Assembly (NCBI GenBank): GCA_963585895.1
Contig: CAUZXS010004306.1
Span: 7,501 to 71,500 of the forward strand
From: Sepioteuthis lessoniana
Lineage: Eukaryota; Mollusca; Cephalopoda; Myopsida; Loliginidae
Direction of reading: 5' to 3'
Length of the DNA stretch: 64,000 nt
The notes beneath the pieces are model-generated. The model saw only the letters and a program-made list of their open reading frames with translations. It was not told the DNA's origin and did not search any database. The position numbers were made by a program, and so were the translations under genes. This document shows, piece by piece, positions 1-11,869 of the stretch (the first letter of the stretch is position 1; each line of letters starts with the position of its first letter).

Positions 1-33
<33 letters not shown>

Positions 34-238
34 ACATATATATATATGTATACATATACGCACATGCACATATATATATGTATCCACGCACACATATATA
101 TTTATCCACACACACACATATATATATATTTATCCACACACACATATATATATACATACATATATATTTATCCACACACACACACACACATATATATATT
201 TATCCACACACACATATATATATACATATATATTTATC

Positions 239-280
<42 letters not shown>

Positions 281-392
281 CATATATATTTATCCACACA
301 CACACATATATATATACATATATATTTATCCACATATATACATATATATTGATCCACACATACAAATATATGCATATATATTTATCCACACA
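1..392. repeat. TA/CA minisatellite array
   Basis: Tandem alternation of (CA)n and (TA)n tracts, punctuated about every 35-50 bases by a TTTATCCACA motif, so it behaves as a variable-length minisatellite and not a plain dinucleotide repeat. Apparent reading frames of repeated Tyr/Ile/His/Thr on both strands are artefacts of the repeat. It lies in the intron downstream of the last visible SNX13 exon and is cut by the window start. Confidence 0.9.
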
Positions 393-1881
393 TACAAAGG
401 TATATTGAAAATTTGTCAGCCCAACAAAGGAAATTGTATTTTTTTTTTAAAGGTGAAAGAAACACTAGAAACAATGTGCCAAATATATTCTACTGAGGTA
501 TGACTACGTAGAATTGCAACTATGTTTCTTGGCAATAAATCAATCTCTTCTTGGTCAAACCTAGAACTTTTCAACATCTTCACTGATAGAAAGATAAAGG
601 CTAACATTTTTGCAGAAAGATGAAACCAGGGATATAAATGAAGGACATTAATGAAATTATTATACATTAGAAAAAGTCTACTTTTGTGTGTCCCCCACCC
701 CACATAGATAATTGATATAAAGTATTTCTCTTTGGTTATACTTTTGAGATAAAAAAATTGATTGCTCTTATTCAAAAAACAGAAAGACAAGGGAGTGGGG
801 ATCTTGTTGTTTAAGAAAGAAAATAAGTGGATCTATTATGAAAGCAAATATCTCCAAAAGTCATCTAAATTATCTTTGAAAATCATGAAATATGCACAGA
901 AATTTAATACACCTAACTTGCATTGTAATATTTGTTATTGTTACTCAATTTATGAACTGGGGAAAGAGATATTGATTATTAAGCTCAAAAATATTTTATT
1001 AAAAATGGCTTTGCTAAGAGAAAATGCAAATGGGAATAAAAACTAATGGTTTACAAGGAATTATGATCACATAATCATATCAAATCTTTATTCATAGCAT
1101 TTGAAATTTATTTGCTTCATTTGTCAAATCCAAAATTACTTTTCTAAAAATCCCCAAACAGTGCAGATATTGAACTAATGTGAGGATACTATCTATAATT
1201 TTGGGAAGGGTCATCAATATTCAAATAATTATTCAGACAACTGAAGAAATCCTTGCTTTTTTTTTAAAACACTATATTTCAGTTGGTACATTCTCCAATT
1301 TATGCTCTTCTTTCCAAGTCTCCTTTTAAAGGTAACATGACCAAAAACTGTGTATTCCATCCCAAGAAGCTGTGACAAGGAATATAAAAGCAAGAATAGC
1401 TGCTCCTAAAAGTAAGGCTATGGGAACATCAGAAAACACATCTTTTTCAGGTATCTTTTTTCAGTAATGAAAATTAAGTTGAGAAGCAAGAAAAATGAAG
1501 GAAGCAGCATACATGAAGATTTCAGATAAACACCAAAGAGTTCAACTAATTCTGGCTTCTGCTACTGAACAAAATGTAAGGGACATGAAATGGAGTTCTG
1601 AGAAAAGATCTGAGAACAATTCCATATTTTAAAAAAAGAAAAAACAAAACAGGATATATTACACCCATGGCATTCTAGAGAACACCATGATCACACCCTT
1701 TGCTAAAAATGGCTGTTAGTTTAGAAAAAGAAAAAATTGATAATACTGGTTTTACTTTACACTAGAAGAAAAAAAAACAAATAAGAAAACTTTTTTATGA
1801 ACATGCATTTTATAACTGAATAAAGCTGGAGAATGTACCAATTAAAATAAAGTTTGGGAGCATCAAAATGGATTGACTTAC
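393..1881 (-). other. SNX13: Start of third coding intron of SNX13 orthologue
   Basis: Intronic sequence following the GTAAGT donor at 1881-1876 (minus strand). It is AT-rich with short poly-A/T tracts. I searched it for the next PXA exon, which in the family continues the domain, and saw none, so that exon is probably beyond position 1. No repeat family is recognised here apart from the minisatellite at the left edge. Confidence 0.6.
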
Positions 1882-1971
1882 TTCTTGCAATGCTTCATCT
1901 ATAACACTGGCACCAGTCATCCTACGGTCAAAGTTGCGGTTACGTCCAGTGTTTTCCATTTTTCCAATGAA
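1882..1971 (-). CDS. SNX13: SNX13 orthologue, coding exon 3 (start of PXA domain)
   Basis: This is a 90-nt exon, phase 0 at both ends, encoding 30 residues. A polypyrimidine tract and TTTGTAG acceptor precede it and a GTAAGT donor follows. The translation contains FDRRMTGASVIDEALQE, which matches in register the human SNX13 segment I recall as IDRRLTGANIIDEPLQQ, just where the PXA domain begins. SNX13 is a multidomain sorting nexin (hydrophobic anchor, PXA, RGS, PX, nexin-C) of the ER and endolysosomal membranes, related to fly Snazarus and yeast Mdm1. Its PXA domain is linked to lipid handling at ER contact sites. SNX14 and SNX25 are paralogues, but this motif fits SNX13 best. The exon supplies residues 73-102 of the visible protein. 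The family assignment rests on recalled sequence, not an alignment search. Confidence 0.85.
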
Positions 1972-2071
1972 CTACAAAGATAGAAAAAAAAGCATAACAG
2001 ATCTTGAAAGTCTGGCAATTTTTTTCATTTTTAAATAATAAAGTTATTTTCAAGTATTTGTTCTCTTTAAC

Positions 2072-2140
2072 TTTTGGAAGTGAATTTAACAAAATCTCTA
2101 AAATTTCTTCAGGAAGTTCCTCAACTTGTATTTCTAGACC
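2072..2140 (-). other. Candidate cryptic or alternative exon
   Basis: On the minus strand a T-rich tract and TTGCTATCAG acceptor precede an open 69-nt segment (23 codons), followed by a weak donor GTTAAA. Inserted between the flanking SNX13 exons it would keep the frame. The translation contains EELPEEILEILLNSLP, which resembles the start of an F-box. No SNX13 protein known to me has such an insert, and the donor is poor, so chance or a decayed exon is more likely than real use. Confidence 0.12.
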
Positions 2141-2600
2141 CTGATAGCAACAAAAACAAATTTGTTTTAACATTAATTGAATGCACTCTTTGATTGCTAA
2201 GTTTTAAATTAACAATAACTAAGCAAAGAAGACTTATTTTGACCCCTAAAACACATTTACATTTAAACATTGATAAAAAGTGCTATAAAGTATGAGATTA
2301 GCAATTATATACAGCATTGCTAAGAAAAAGCAATGCTTGTTTACTTTCAAATGTCACCATAAGAAAAACAAAGAAAATTATGTCATTACATTATGACGTA
2401 AAAATGAAGGTCAGAAGTACAGCTGGACCAATGATTAGAGAATTATGTTTGTTTTGTTGCGGGGGAGGGGTCACAGAGTTTATAAAAACCATCAAAAAGA
2501 CATAAATTAATAATAAAAAAATTAAATACAGTTGGTTCTAGGATGTTGGATTACTGCATATATCTCTGACCCTAATCTATATTGATCGTATTTAAAACAC

Positions 2601-3060
2601 TAATGTTTTAAGGCATATAAACTATTGTAGGTTGTTTATACATACAAATATTAAATATGTGATTTGTAAACTAAGTTTGTAGGTTACGTTATTTTAAAAT
2701 GAGTCAGAGCTCATTTGTTTACACACAGTGAAATGGTTTCCAGTATTGCTATTTAACATTAATAATTCTATTCAACATTATTCATTCATTTGCATTCAGT
2801 TACATGGTTACAAGTATAGTAAATAATTAAATATTTCTATTTGACCCATTGATGGATGGCACTTTAGCAGGTACTACCACTCTGGCTCAGAGTGAATCTG
2901 GGAGTAATGGCAATGAAGGGGTACTCCACATTCTTTAAAGTTTCAGGATTGGAGCCTCACCATAAGATGGTTTATTGTTGTATCTAGAACAGTTGTTAAG
3001 AGTGGGGGTCTTACCCTTCAGCAGAGATGCAGTCAACATATTCTATAGTCCCAGTTGACT
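2601..3060 (-). repeat. SINE A copy
   Basis: This copy has the family's conserved tail at the left (GGCATAT..AACTATTGTAGGTTGTTTA), array units with TTTACACACAGTGAAATGG, and the body with CAGGTACTACCACTCTGG, GGGTACTCCACATTC and GCAGAGATGCAGTCAACATATTC. By the AACC tail rule the element runs on the minus strand. It is diverged but nearly complete. Confidence 0.8.
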
Positions 3061-3129
3061 GTTCATATGTTACACACATGAAATTGATAAAAGTAAAATA
3101 GTACACTGTACTGAAACATTTTATAAATT

Positions 3130-3345
3130 TACAGTATCCACACTGTTTGTGTGAGCAGGATGTGACTCTTGTCTTGGCACTTTTAGAATTAATCCTTTTT
3201 TCCCCCCAAAGATGTTTTTAACTTGAATTTTAAATATTTGAATTCAGAGTCTTCCTTCTCTTTAACTATTTACCTAACCAAGGCTAAAGAACCCAATCTG
3301 TTCTACTATTTACCCATAGCTAGGAGGAGAAGAAATGGAGTCAAC
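3130..3345 (-). repeat. SINE C, partial
   Basis: Matches the 3' half of the tRNA-headed SINE C family (GAGCAGGATGTGAC, GAATTCAGAGTCTTCCTTCTC, CCTACTATTTACCCATAGCT homologue). The tRNA-like head, expected at the right end in this orientation, is missing. Confidence 0.6.
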
Positions 3346-3410
3346 ACTATGAATACTGTTGGTCAATATTCCGAGAGGAAAGTAATACAAGGTGCATACA
3401 GTATGTTACT

Positions 3411-3463
3411 GTTGGTTGGTATTGTATGGCATATTAACCCTTGTGAGTTATTTAATGCCAAAT
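3411..3463 (-). repeat. Isolated SINE A/B tail
   Basis: Only the shared 3' tail is present: GTTGGTTGGT, then TGGCATATTAACCC and GTTATTTAATGCC. The rest of the element is absent, consistent with extreme 5' truncation during target-primed insertion. Confidence 0.65.
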
Positions 3464-4243
3464 TATATATATATATTCTATAAGTTATAAAATAGATTAA
3501 TGCAAATATTTTATGTATTTCTGACTTACTAAATAGTTTTAAAAATGGGTGAGTTCTTTTTATTTTCTTATTTACATGCATTGAGTTTTTACAATAGGCC
3601 AAAAAACTTTTTTAAAATCCCCCATTCAATTATCAATGATAAACTCATGAATAATAAAATCCATGAAAGTGGAAATTTAACAATATCACTAAGAAGCCTC
3701 TATAATAGATGAATATTAAAACATTGTTCCTGTGAAGGTGGATGCCAACAGTATTTTGATTGCTATTGTAGTTGTTTTGACATTCAGGTTGAAATCAATG
3801 AACCAATTGAAGGCTGCAAAAATATCAGCCAATTGGCACTGATTGCTGCTCATTAACATATTCATGAACATGACTAATGAGGAAGAAATTAAGCATACCA
3901 ATGATTTACTTTCAAATCAAAAATATTTAATAAGGTGGTGTAAATAATCCATATCATTAGCATAAGAAAAAAAGCAAATATTAAATTTACAAAATAAAAA
4001 GAATAAAAACTTCACTACTTTGAATCACGAGGAACAAATTTTTGCTGTGAATCAAAGAGATTGGTAATCAAGAAGAATTCACTTGATAGAATAATAACTC
4101 AGTATGAACTGCTGTTCATAATCTCCAACTATAGAAATGTCACGATGAAATAATATAAATCTAATATTAACACCACTATAGAATATATGTTTAATATCAA
4201 CAAACGTATCATAAGGATTCCCTAAAAACATTAGCTGTTACAC

Positions 4244-4247
4244 AGTA

Positions 4248-4313
<66 letters not shown>
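4244..4313. repeat. Palindromic compound microsatellite (GT)n(AT)n(AC)n
   Basis: A run of GT, then AT, then AC, which is self-complementary overall and can extrude as a hairpin. It lies in an SNX13 intron. Confidence 0.9.
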
Positions 4314-4317
<4 letters not shown>

Positions 4318-5310
4318 TTTCAGAGGTTCTGCATTCAAATTTTTTATTAGTAACTTATGTAATTTTGACATTTTTAAGATTTTTATCTAGAATTTTATGA
4401 ATTCTTAAAAAAAAAAATGTCTTTCTCTCTAATCATTGGTCAAGTTTATAGATATATACATATGCACACGCTACTATCTCTGCCTTAAACTAGTTATTAC
4501 ATTTGCAAATAAATATGATACATAAAATATAATAACCCCTATTGGACAGTAGTATTCAATACTACCAATGTTTTTAACAAATGAATAATATAATTTCAAT
4601 TATATATAAGAGAGAGAGAGAGGGGAGAGTTATTTAATATAACATCAATAAAGTATTATAAAATAAAAAAATATAAACAATGGCACAATAAGACTCACTA
4701 AGAACATTAGCTTTTACTCAAAATCAAAGACTTTGTCAATCAATAATGAAATCCCTTCTTAAAATAAGCACTCAGTACATAGAATTTATTGGAAGATTCT
4801 TGCCAAGAATTTCCAACTATACAGCATTTAGCAATGTCAGTATTTCTTTAGCATTTGTAAAACTTTTAATCTTAATTTTTCCAGTTAACTGTAATAGTGT
4901 GCAGAGGTTTCTAGGTTATTTCAAAAAGATCAATACTCATAATAAAAAGTTACAAAACAAAGCTATTAGACATGTAAAAAATGATTTTAAAAAACTGTCA
5001 TAAAAGAGAGAAAGAGTATTATAGATAAGTTCCAAGTTCAAATCCTGCCTGCCTTTTTTTTCATACTCTTGAGTAAAGCTGGAGGAATTCTTGTCAAGAG
5101 GGGGTCTTTAATAATAAACATTTTGATTAAAGATGTGATCACTTATACAGAATTCAAATGTCTAAACTTCAAAAGAAAAATAAATTAAATTGTCTTATTA
5201 AAATAATCTTTCACATTTAATTAAACATTTGTAATTAAATTCCTCAAGCAACAGATATAAATTAATCATAATTCTTACAAAGCAATCATCATAACAATGT
5301 AGACTATTGC

Positions 5311-5754
5311 TCAGTCAATTGGGGGCTGTAGAATACCCCCCAAATGAGTGTCCTGATATGACACTAAACAATCTGATGATGAGGTTCCAGTAATGCTAGA
5401 GCTTTGGGGAATGTGGGGAACCCCTTCATTGCTATCACTCCCAGAGTGGTAGCATCTGATGGGGTCCTATCTATAGGTCAAATAGAACTAAACAGTGTAC
5501 TTATGCTAAACTGAATTACTTGAAATAGAAATGTTTTGAAATTTAACTGTGCATGGACAAAAACTATACTGATACTAATTAGAATTGTTTGACTAAACTG
5601 AATAGCTTGAAATAGAAATGTTTTGACAATTAAACTGAGTACTCATACTAAACTGAATTGTTTGAAACAGAACTGATTATTTGTATAAAAATGGATTTGA
5701 CATGAAATAACCTACAAAGGTTGATATGCCATAAAACCTAAACAACCAACCAAT
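5311..5754 (+). repeat. SINE A copy
   Basis: This copy reads body to tail on the plus strand: GGGGGCTGTAGAATA, GATGAGGTTCCAGTAATGC, GGGAATGTGGGGAACCCC, array units with AAACTGAATTGTTTGAAA, then AACCTACAAAGGTTGATATG and an AACCAACCAA end. The head and the AACC-rich end define its orientation. Confidence 0.85.
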
Positions 5755-5914
5755 CCAGACTAAAAGCAAGAATGTTTAAACTTAAATGTCACTTGTCAAT
5801 TAAAAAATATTTTACAACAAAACCTACAGAACAATTTTAACTTTATAAGATAATATGAAAATATAATTGGTAAATCCCCTTTCTTTTATATGACTTATAT
5901 TCTACATGAGTGAC

Positions 5915-6340
5915 TTTAATGGCATGTCAACATGTCTAGGGTTATTTCATGCTAAAAGGTTATGGAATTGTGTTCATTATACTTATATTTTTTGTGTGGT
6001 TGTTTCTTGAAAGATATTTTTTGTACATGGTTATATGATATCAAGTATTCCTTTCTAATAGAAATAATTTGCACAGCTGAATAGTTTCAAGTAACTAATT
6101 CTTTATAAATGATTGAGCAGTTCTATTTGACCCATAGATGAGACTAACAAGTACTAACTCTCTGGTTCAGAGTGGATCTAGGAGTAATAACAATGAAGAG
6201 GTACTCCACAGTTCCCCGAGCTCCAGAACTGGAGCCTCACCATCAGATGCAGTTTAGTATCATACCCATGACCTCCTCTTTGGGGTTCTTGCCCCTTTGC
6301 AGAGATTACAATCAGCATATTCTAAGCCTTGCTGACAGGG
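5915..6340 (-). repeat. SINE A copy
   Basis: The tail is at the left (GGCATGTCAACATGTCTAGGG..TTATTTCATGC), the arrays are short, and the body is well preserved (TTCTATTTGACCCATAGATG, CCAGAACTGGAGCCTCACCA, ATCAGCATATTCTA). It lies about 160 bp from the oppositely oriented copy at 5311-5754, so the pair forms an imperfect inverted arrangement. Confidence 0.8.
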
Positions 6341-6889
6341 CAATTATATTTTATAGTAACAATTACTGTTTGTCATAATTTTGCATATGTTTTTAATTGA
6401 AAATAAACACTGTTCATAAAAATGAAATGAACAGAAAGGGATTTTTGCTATTTGTTAGTTCTACCATGTCAGTGGTCCAAGTCTTATCTGATTATCTGGT
6501 GTAGATGAATAGCTAATATTTCTAAAATATTTCAGTTCCAAGCACAAATTTTCTTTAATTATCATCAATTTTGACTTCCATTTTCTTCCAACATTCATCA
6601 ATTTGAATCCAAGGAAAGATCATTGTTTTTGCCTCCCTATAACAACATTTCTATTAATATATTCTTTGACATGTCTCAATGTTGTACAATAAATATTCCA
6701 CAACTGAGATAGTTAATAAAGTGGTGGTTAAGAATTTCCCTACATACTACATAAAATTTAGTATATGTGTTGACAGCACTCAATATCTATTAATTAATCC
6801 AAAGATCCAGAAAAGTTTTTTAAAAATTTTTTTAAAATAACAATGTGTAGACATGTACTAGATAGCACTCAAAGATTAGAAGATAAAAA

Positions 6890-7010
6890 AAGACTGCAAT
6901 AATAACATATGAGAGTCAGTCAAAAAGTAATGCCTGTTCTTTAATCACATCAGAATTATTAGTAAAAAAAGTCATACAAAGCATACCAAAATGATACAAT
7001 ATCTACTTGA
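6890..7010. mobile_element. Mariner end fragment, duplicate of 8010-8125
   Basis: Contains GTCAGTCAAAAAGTAATGCC, a mariner-type terminal sequence, followed by about 80 bp that also match the 8.0-kb element. The match extends leftwards into shared flank (GACTGCAATAA), so the two regions are duplicates and not two independent insertions, or the element end lies further left than the usual terminus. No coding part is present. Confidence 0.55.
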
Positions 7011-7160
7011 AGACTGAAGGGCTTCCTGATCAAGAGTTGATAAAAATAACAAAGATGAGGATACCAGACGAATTTATTAATTTTCCTTTATGCTTTTTTT
7101 TTTATCCAGTCATTGCTTTTTGATGAATTTATAGTGTAAAGAGACAAAGGAAAAACTTAC

Positions 7161-7260
7161 TGTTGTCAATCCTGGTCCATGTACCCTCAGTTTGAAGCTG
7201 GACTGAGCCAGCAAATTTTTGGACATCTGATATCCATAATGGTAGGCAATAACAAGGCAG
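7161..7260 (-). CDS. SNX13: SNX13 orthologue, coding exon 2
   Basis: This is a 100-nt exon with a TTGTTTTACAG acceptor and a GTAAGT donor. It starts one base into a codon opened by the upstream exon (GG + C, Gly39) and ends in phase 0, exactly as exon 3 needs. It encodes residues 40-72: the end of the hydrophobic anchor (CLVIAYHYGY), then a polar linker with QMSKNLLAQSSFKLRVHGPG. Human SNX13 has a comparable linker here between anchor and PXA domain. The linker itself is not recognisably conserved, so the assignment depends on the phase match and on exon 3. Confidence 0.82.
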
Positions 7261-8009
7261 CTGTAAAACAATGAAAAATAGAATAGAAATGAAATGAAAA
7301 CATGAGCTTAAAATAAACAAATTTATAAAAAGAGAGAGAAGAGATGTTAGATTATATATATAAGATAGTGAACAGATGGAGAATAGGAAAAGATATCATG
7401 ATCAGGCTTTATTATTAAATGGGCAAAAATTAAAGATGGAAGCAATGGATGAAAGAAAGAAAAGTGAATAAATAAATTGTCTCCTATCATTCTGAAAAAA
7501 TAGGGATGACTGAGATGATACCACTTTCAAAAAGAAAGTGAGATGTAGACAACCACAAAATAAAGAGGAAACAGTGTATGAATATTCAAATATCACATTG
7601 TGATGTTATGCAGTATGTAGTTTTTTCTTTAAATATGGGATACCACACCTATGTAAAGAGAAACAAAAATTGCCTAGTCCCACCAGCCTTTTGCAACAGG
7701 TAGCATGAAACAACCATGATTCTCAGTCTTTTACAACAATAAAGAGTTAGTCAAGGCAATGGATAATCAGGAAGTAATTTTATACCTCATCTAATAACCC
7801 CTATTAAGAAATTTGGCATGTAAATACTGGGGAAGTTTGAATAAAAAGATAAACCCTACTCTGTTCTCTAAAAGAAAGTGGTAAGGAGATATAGAAGATT
7901 CTAGTCTAGGAAGACAAGAACAATACTATAAAAGAACCACTCCAATCTTGAAAAAGAATGCAAGAAAACTAGTCATATAGAAAGAAAAGTGGCAACTAGG
8001 AGGGTAAGA

Positions 8010-8640
8010 CTGACTGCAATAACAATATATAAGGGTCAGTCAAAAAGTAATGCCTGTTCTTTAATTAACAACAGAATTAATAGTAAAATCATAGAAAGCA
8101 TACCAAAATGAACACAACAATTTTGGGTTTCCAAAGCTAGTCCCCAAAATAGTCTTTTTTCTTCTCAATTGTAGTATTTCCCCTTTAAATGAGGGCATGT
8201 ATACCCACCTCATAGAAGTATCTTGGCTCCTTTCTTGTCCTTTAACTGCTACTTTCATGAGCCCAAACAGATGAAAGCTCCTGGGTGCTAGGTGGGGATT
8301 GTAGGAAGAATGAGACAAGGTTGTCTCGCCAACTGCTGTGATTGCTTTACTGATTTTAAGCTGCAGTGAGACCTTGTATTGTCATGTTGCAAAAGCACTT
8401 CATTCATCTTACTGTGATTACATCAAGTGTAGCCTTTCCATAAACATTCACTATGTTGGATGTTTGCAGCACTAACTCCTTCTAAAGACAGAAAGTTTAT
8501 AGCACCTCTTTGCTTTCTATGTATGTCCAGAGAAGCAGCCCTTTTGAAAGTGGATTATGAGTAACTTCACATTTTTTCCCTTGAGGCTGCAATAGACTTT
8601 ATGGTTTATAGCAAAAAAGTGGAGGGTTCTGTCCAATAAT
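8010..8640 (-). pseudogene. Mariner relic (C-terminal half of transposase)
   Basis: Minus-strand translation gives SYNPHLAPRSFHLFG, a decayed form of the mariner motif YSPDLAPSDFHLFG, in which the third catalytic Asp is lost. Traces of the second catalytic region lie further right. The left end carries AGTCAAAAAGTAATGCC. No matching inverted terminal repeat is seen on the right, so the 5' part is missing. It is non-functional. It shares its left 115 bp with 6890-7010. Confidence 0.65.
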
Positions 8641-8663
8641 TTTTAAATTAGATTAGAATTGAT

Positions 8664-8690
8664 ATTTCTTATATATATATATATATATAT
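8664..8690. repeat. (TA)n microsatellite
   Basis: Short AT dinucleotide run, nothing else. Confidence 0.9.
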
Positions 8691-10285
8691 TAGTATAGAA
8701 AATCCACATATGTTTTGTATAATATGTAAAGTTAAAAAGCAGAAAGCCCAGTACAAAAAATTTTTTTGACAAAGATATTTATCATTTTATATATTTTGAC
8801 AAAAATTAATTTAAGACAATTAAGGAAGCAGGAGTGTCTAAAAATTATCTATACACTTTCACATATGCAGTGTATGTATACACACACAGATATAGATAGA
8901 TAGTGCTTCTATACATCAACTGACCCACAATATAAACATAAAGATATTTTTTGCCAAAATACATTATAAAATATCTAAAATGCTTTTTTTCAACTGAGCT
9001 TACTGCTTTTTTTTTTTTTTTAACTTTATAAAATGTTAAGGTATCATGATAATATTGATGATTTATTTCTAAATAAAATTATTCACCCACAATTCATCTT
9101 GTGCTTCTTCAATTCAAACACAAAAATAGGTTCATTTTTTTTTTTACGCATTAAGATTTTTCACTCTTAAAATGTATGTTCTCAGAAGAAAAAAAAATTT
9201 TTTTTTAAATGTCAACTTTTATCTAAGTAAGCATTTTAATCATTGGCAGATATTTCCTCCACACAAAATCACAACTTATAAATAAACAGAAAAAAAAAGA
9301 AAGGTGATTACTTTTTCAAAACACAATTATCTGCATTGAAGTAGAAGAGAGAATTGTTCTGACATGAATCAAATAAAAGTGTTCACTTTTCTTTCGTGTT
9401 GGATCCCACTCAAAAACCTGAAGAATGACGCCTTGCAATGCATTTACCTCTTATGATAGTTTGTTTACTAGAGATTCACTACTGAACTATTATTTGTAAG
9501 TGAATCTCATTTAGCAACGTATAAAAGACAAACAATCAAAATACATAAATAGAAAAAATCTTTCATGATAGCAAGCAAGAAAAGGCAATGCATTAACTGA
9601 AACAGCTGGGGAGAAAAAAAAAAGGTAATATACTTTGCAAATGAATGCAGGCAAATGTATGATAAATATGCTAAGCCATACACAGGGAAGATAGAAAACC
9701 AGCTTAGAAGCTTGCAAACCAAAATTTCTCTTTTCTCTTTTTCAAACTGGAATATAAGAAATATTTATTGAAATTGATGTCAAGTTATCTTCAACTTGGT
9801 TAGTATTTAATGTAAACAAAACTGGTCATTTAAGAAGATTACCTAAGTTTAGTTCAATATCAGAAATATAGGGTATCCATTGAGAATTGACCTTGCTAAC
9901 AATAGCCAGCTAATCTCGCTTTTTAGCCATTGCACCACATAAGATATAGTAACTGTAATAAATAATTGGTTAGAGCAAAAGACATCAATAAGAACTATAC
10001 ACTGAATATCATCTAAATCAAATTAAATCTGGATCAATATTCCTTTTATATTTTAGGAGCCAAAGTTGGTAAAACCAGGCTTTTGGATCTCAATATGAAA
10101 ATTTAACAAAAATTCACTTGTCACAATTTCTGAATGGTTTGTTCAATGCAGTTAAAATTTTCAGGGTTGATTTGTTTCCACAAAGGGTGCCACTTAACTT
10201 AGATTTCATTAAAATCCAACACAGTACCCATTTAAGCATAAGAAATATCAGGTGATCTGAATTGGAATAATTCTGGTATCAAATT

Positions 10286-10287
<2 letters not shown>

Positions 10288-10320
<33 letters not shown>
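10288..10320. repeat. Poly-A tract (about 30 nt)
   Basis: A long A run immediately left of the mariner relic at 10324. It could be the remains of a retroposon tail or slippage; no body is recognised to its left. Confidence 0.85.
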
Positions 10321-10323
<3 letters not shown>

Positions 10324-10324
<1 letters not shown>

Positions 10325-10790
10325 GCAAGATAACTTATGAGGTGTGTAAAAAATAAAAACTGCAACTGTATTTATTAAGACAGAAATGAACAATGAATGA
10401 AACATTGTCTTCAAAATAATTTCCTGGGCATTCAACACACTTATTTCACCAAGTTTTTTATTGATCAATGATGTGAAGCTGCATCACTGAATTTCGTTTA
10501 ATGTTCTCAAATCATACTTTTGAACTGTATTTTCAATTTAGGAAACAAGAAAAAGTCATCCAGAGTTGCTAGGTCTGGTGAGTATGAAGATTACTTCACA
10601 AGTACAATTCTGTTTTGCCGAAAACAGCTGATAAAAACGTATTTAGAATTGGCAATTAATTATCTAGGTAAATAATCATCAATTCCTAATATTTTATTAT
10701 ACAAGTTTATCAGATGTGTGTTCATCAATTGAATTTTTTAAAATAAAATCTAGATTTAGTCTCAATACTTTTTGTAACCACTTGTACATG
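10324..10790 (-). pseudogene. Mariner relic, short non-autonomous
   Basis: The ends GAGGTGTGTAAAAAATAAAAAC (left) and CTCAATACTTTTTGTAACCAC (right) are imperfect inverted repeats of the same family as 11.9, 15.5 and 32.7 kb. The minus strand encodes a decayed C-terminal region containing ATLDDFFLFPKL-like and KCVECPGNYFE-like motifs. The N-terminal half is deleted and the frames are broken. Confidence 0.6.
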
Positions 10791-11869
10791 AAAATTGATT
10801 TTTACATCAAAAGAAACAAACCCTATATAATTCACATTATACTTTCATATGCAAATAAAAAATATTGTTAGCTTTTTGCACCTTATGATCAATAGGAATG
10901 ACTTTTGCAAAACAAAAAAAAAATCTATAATACTATACATCATTCATAAATTCAATGTGCTAATGCTATAGTTGCTTTCATAAAACCTTATCAATACTAA
11001 TATTAAACACTAAACTAATGTACATGGACTAGTGTCCACAGCTTGGTTGTTATAGTGACAATGCTTTGGCTCTCGTACACTCTGATTTTCTTTAGGTGCC
11101 TGCCATAACTTTCTAAGAAATTAAAAGCAAACTCTTTATGTAAAAATTCCTACTCTGATAGACAATCATCATGAAAATAGATTAACTGGGAAAAAGTAAC
11201 TGATAAGAGATACCTTCTAAGCATGGGCAGCAAAATAAGAACACTCCATCTCTATAGATTGAATAAATGGTTAAGTTTTAAATTACCAGGTTTTCAACTA
11301 TGAAAAATATGTATAAGTACAACTAAAAAACATTAAAATACACAAACTTTAGAGTAAAAACAGTGTTCAATTCAATTTATAACTTAAGTGTACTGTTTGT
11401 ACACTATCATAAAAAATCAAATCATTAAAATTAATAAAGGGAGATAATTATGTGCTAATCATACAGTACTTCCTCTTATTTGCAATTAATTAAATGGCCA
11501 CAGAAGGTAAGTAAAATGAAGAAAATATTTAAAAAAAAACATATCTCCTGATAAAGAAAAATAATATTACCTCACAAAGTTAATACAATAATTATTTTTA
11601 GAACAAACCAAGAAATCATTCAGCATGTTTCTTTCAATAAGCCCTATATAATTGTTAAATGCTTTTGATATAATCTTCAGGAGGATTTATAATTTCTGGT
11701 TAGTATTAGTATTCTACCAAGAATGCACTTAATCCAAACCTCTCATTTCAGAATACACAGTGTAATAAAAAATACTAAAGCTTGAATTTATTTAAATATT
11801 TAAAAGACATGCACAACTGAGCAACTTATATGATAAAGTGATATCTAGATGAGTCAATCCTCAATATTT

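Larger units (their letters stand above)
1972..7160 (-). other. SNX13: Second coding intron of SNX13 orthologue (5.2 kb)
   Basis: The intron has a GTAAGT donor at 7160-7155 and an AG acceptor at 1973-1972, minus strand. It carries three SINE A copies or pieces and one tail fragment, a partial SINE C, a compound microsatellite and a mariner fragment, each listed separately. The stretches 3464-4243 and 4314-5310 hold only AT-rich sequence with short GA and TA runs, in which I recognise nothing. Confidence 0.8.

Noticed and set aside
46-503. Overlapping open frames rich in Tyr, Ile, His and Thr
   Set aside because: They are translations of the TA/CA minisatellite in different frames, with no independent coding signal.
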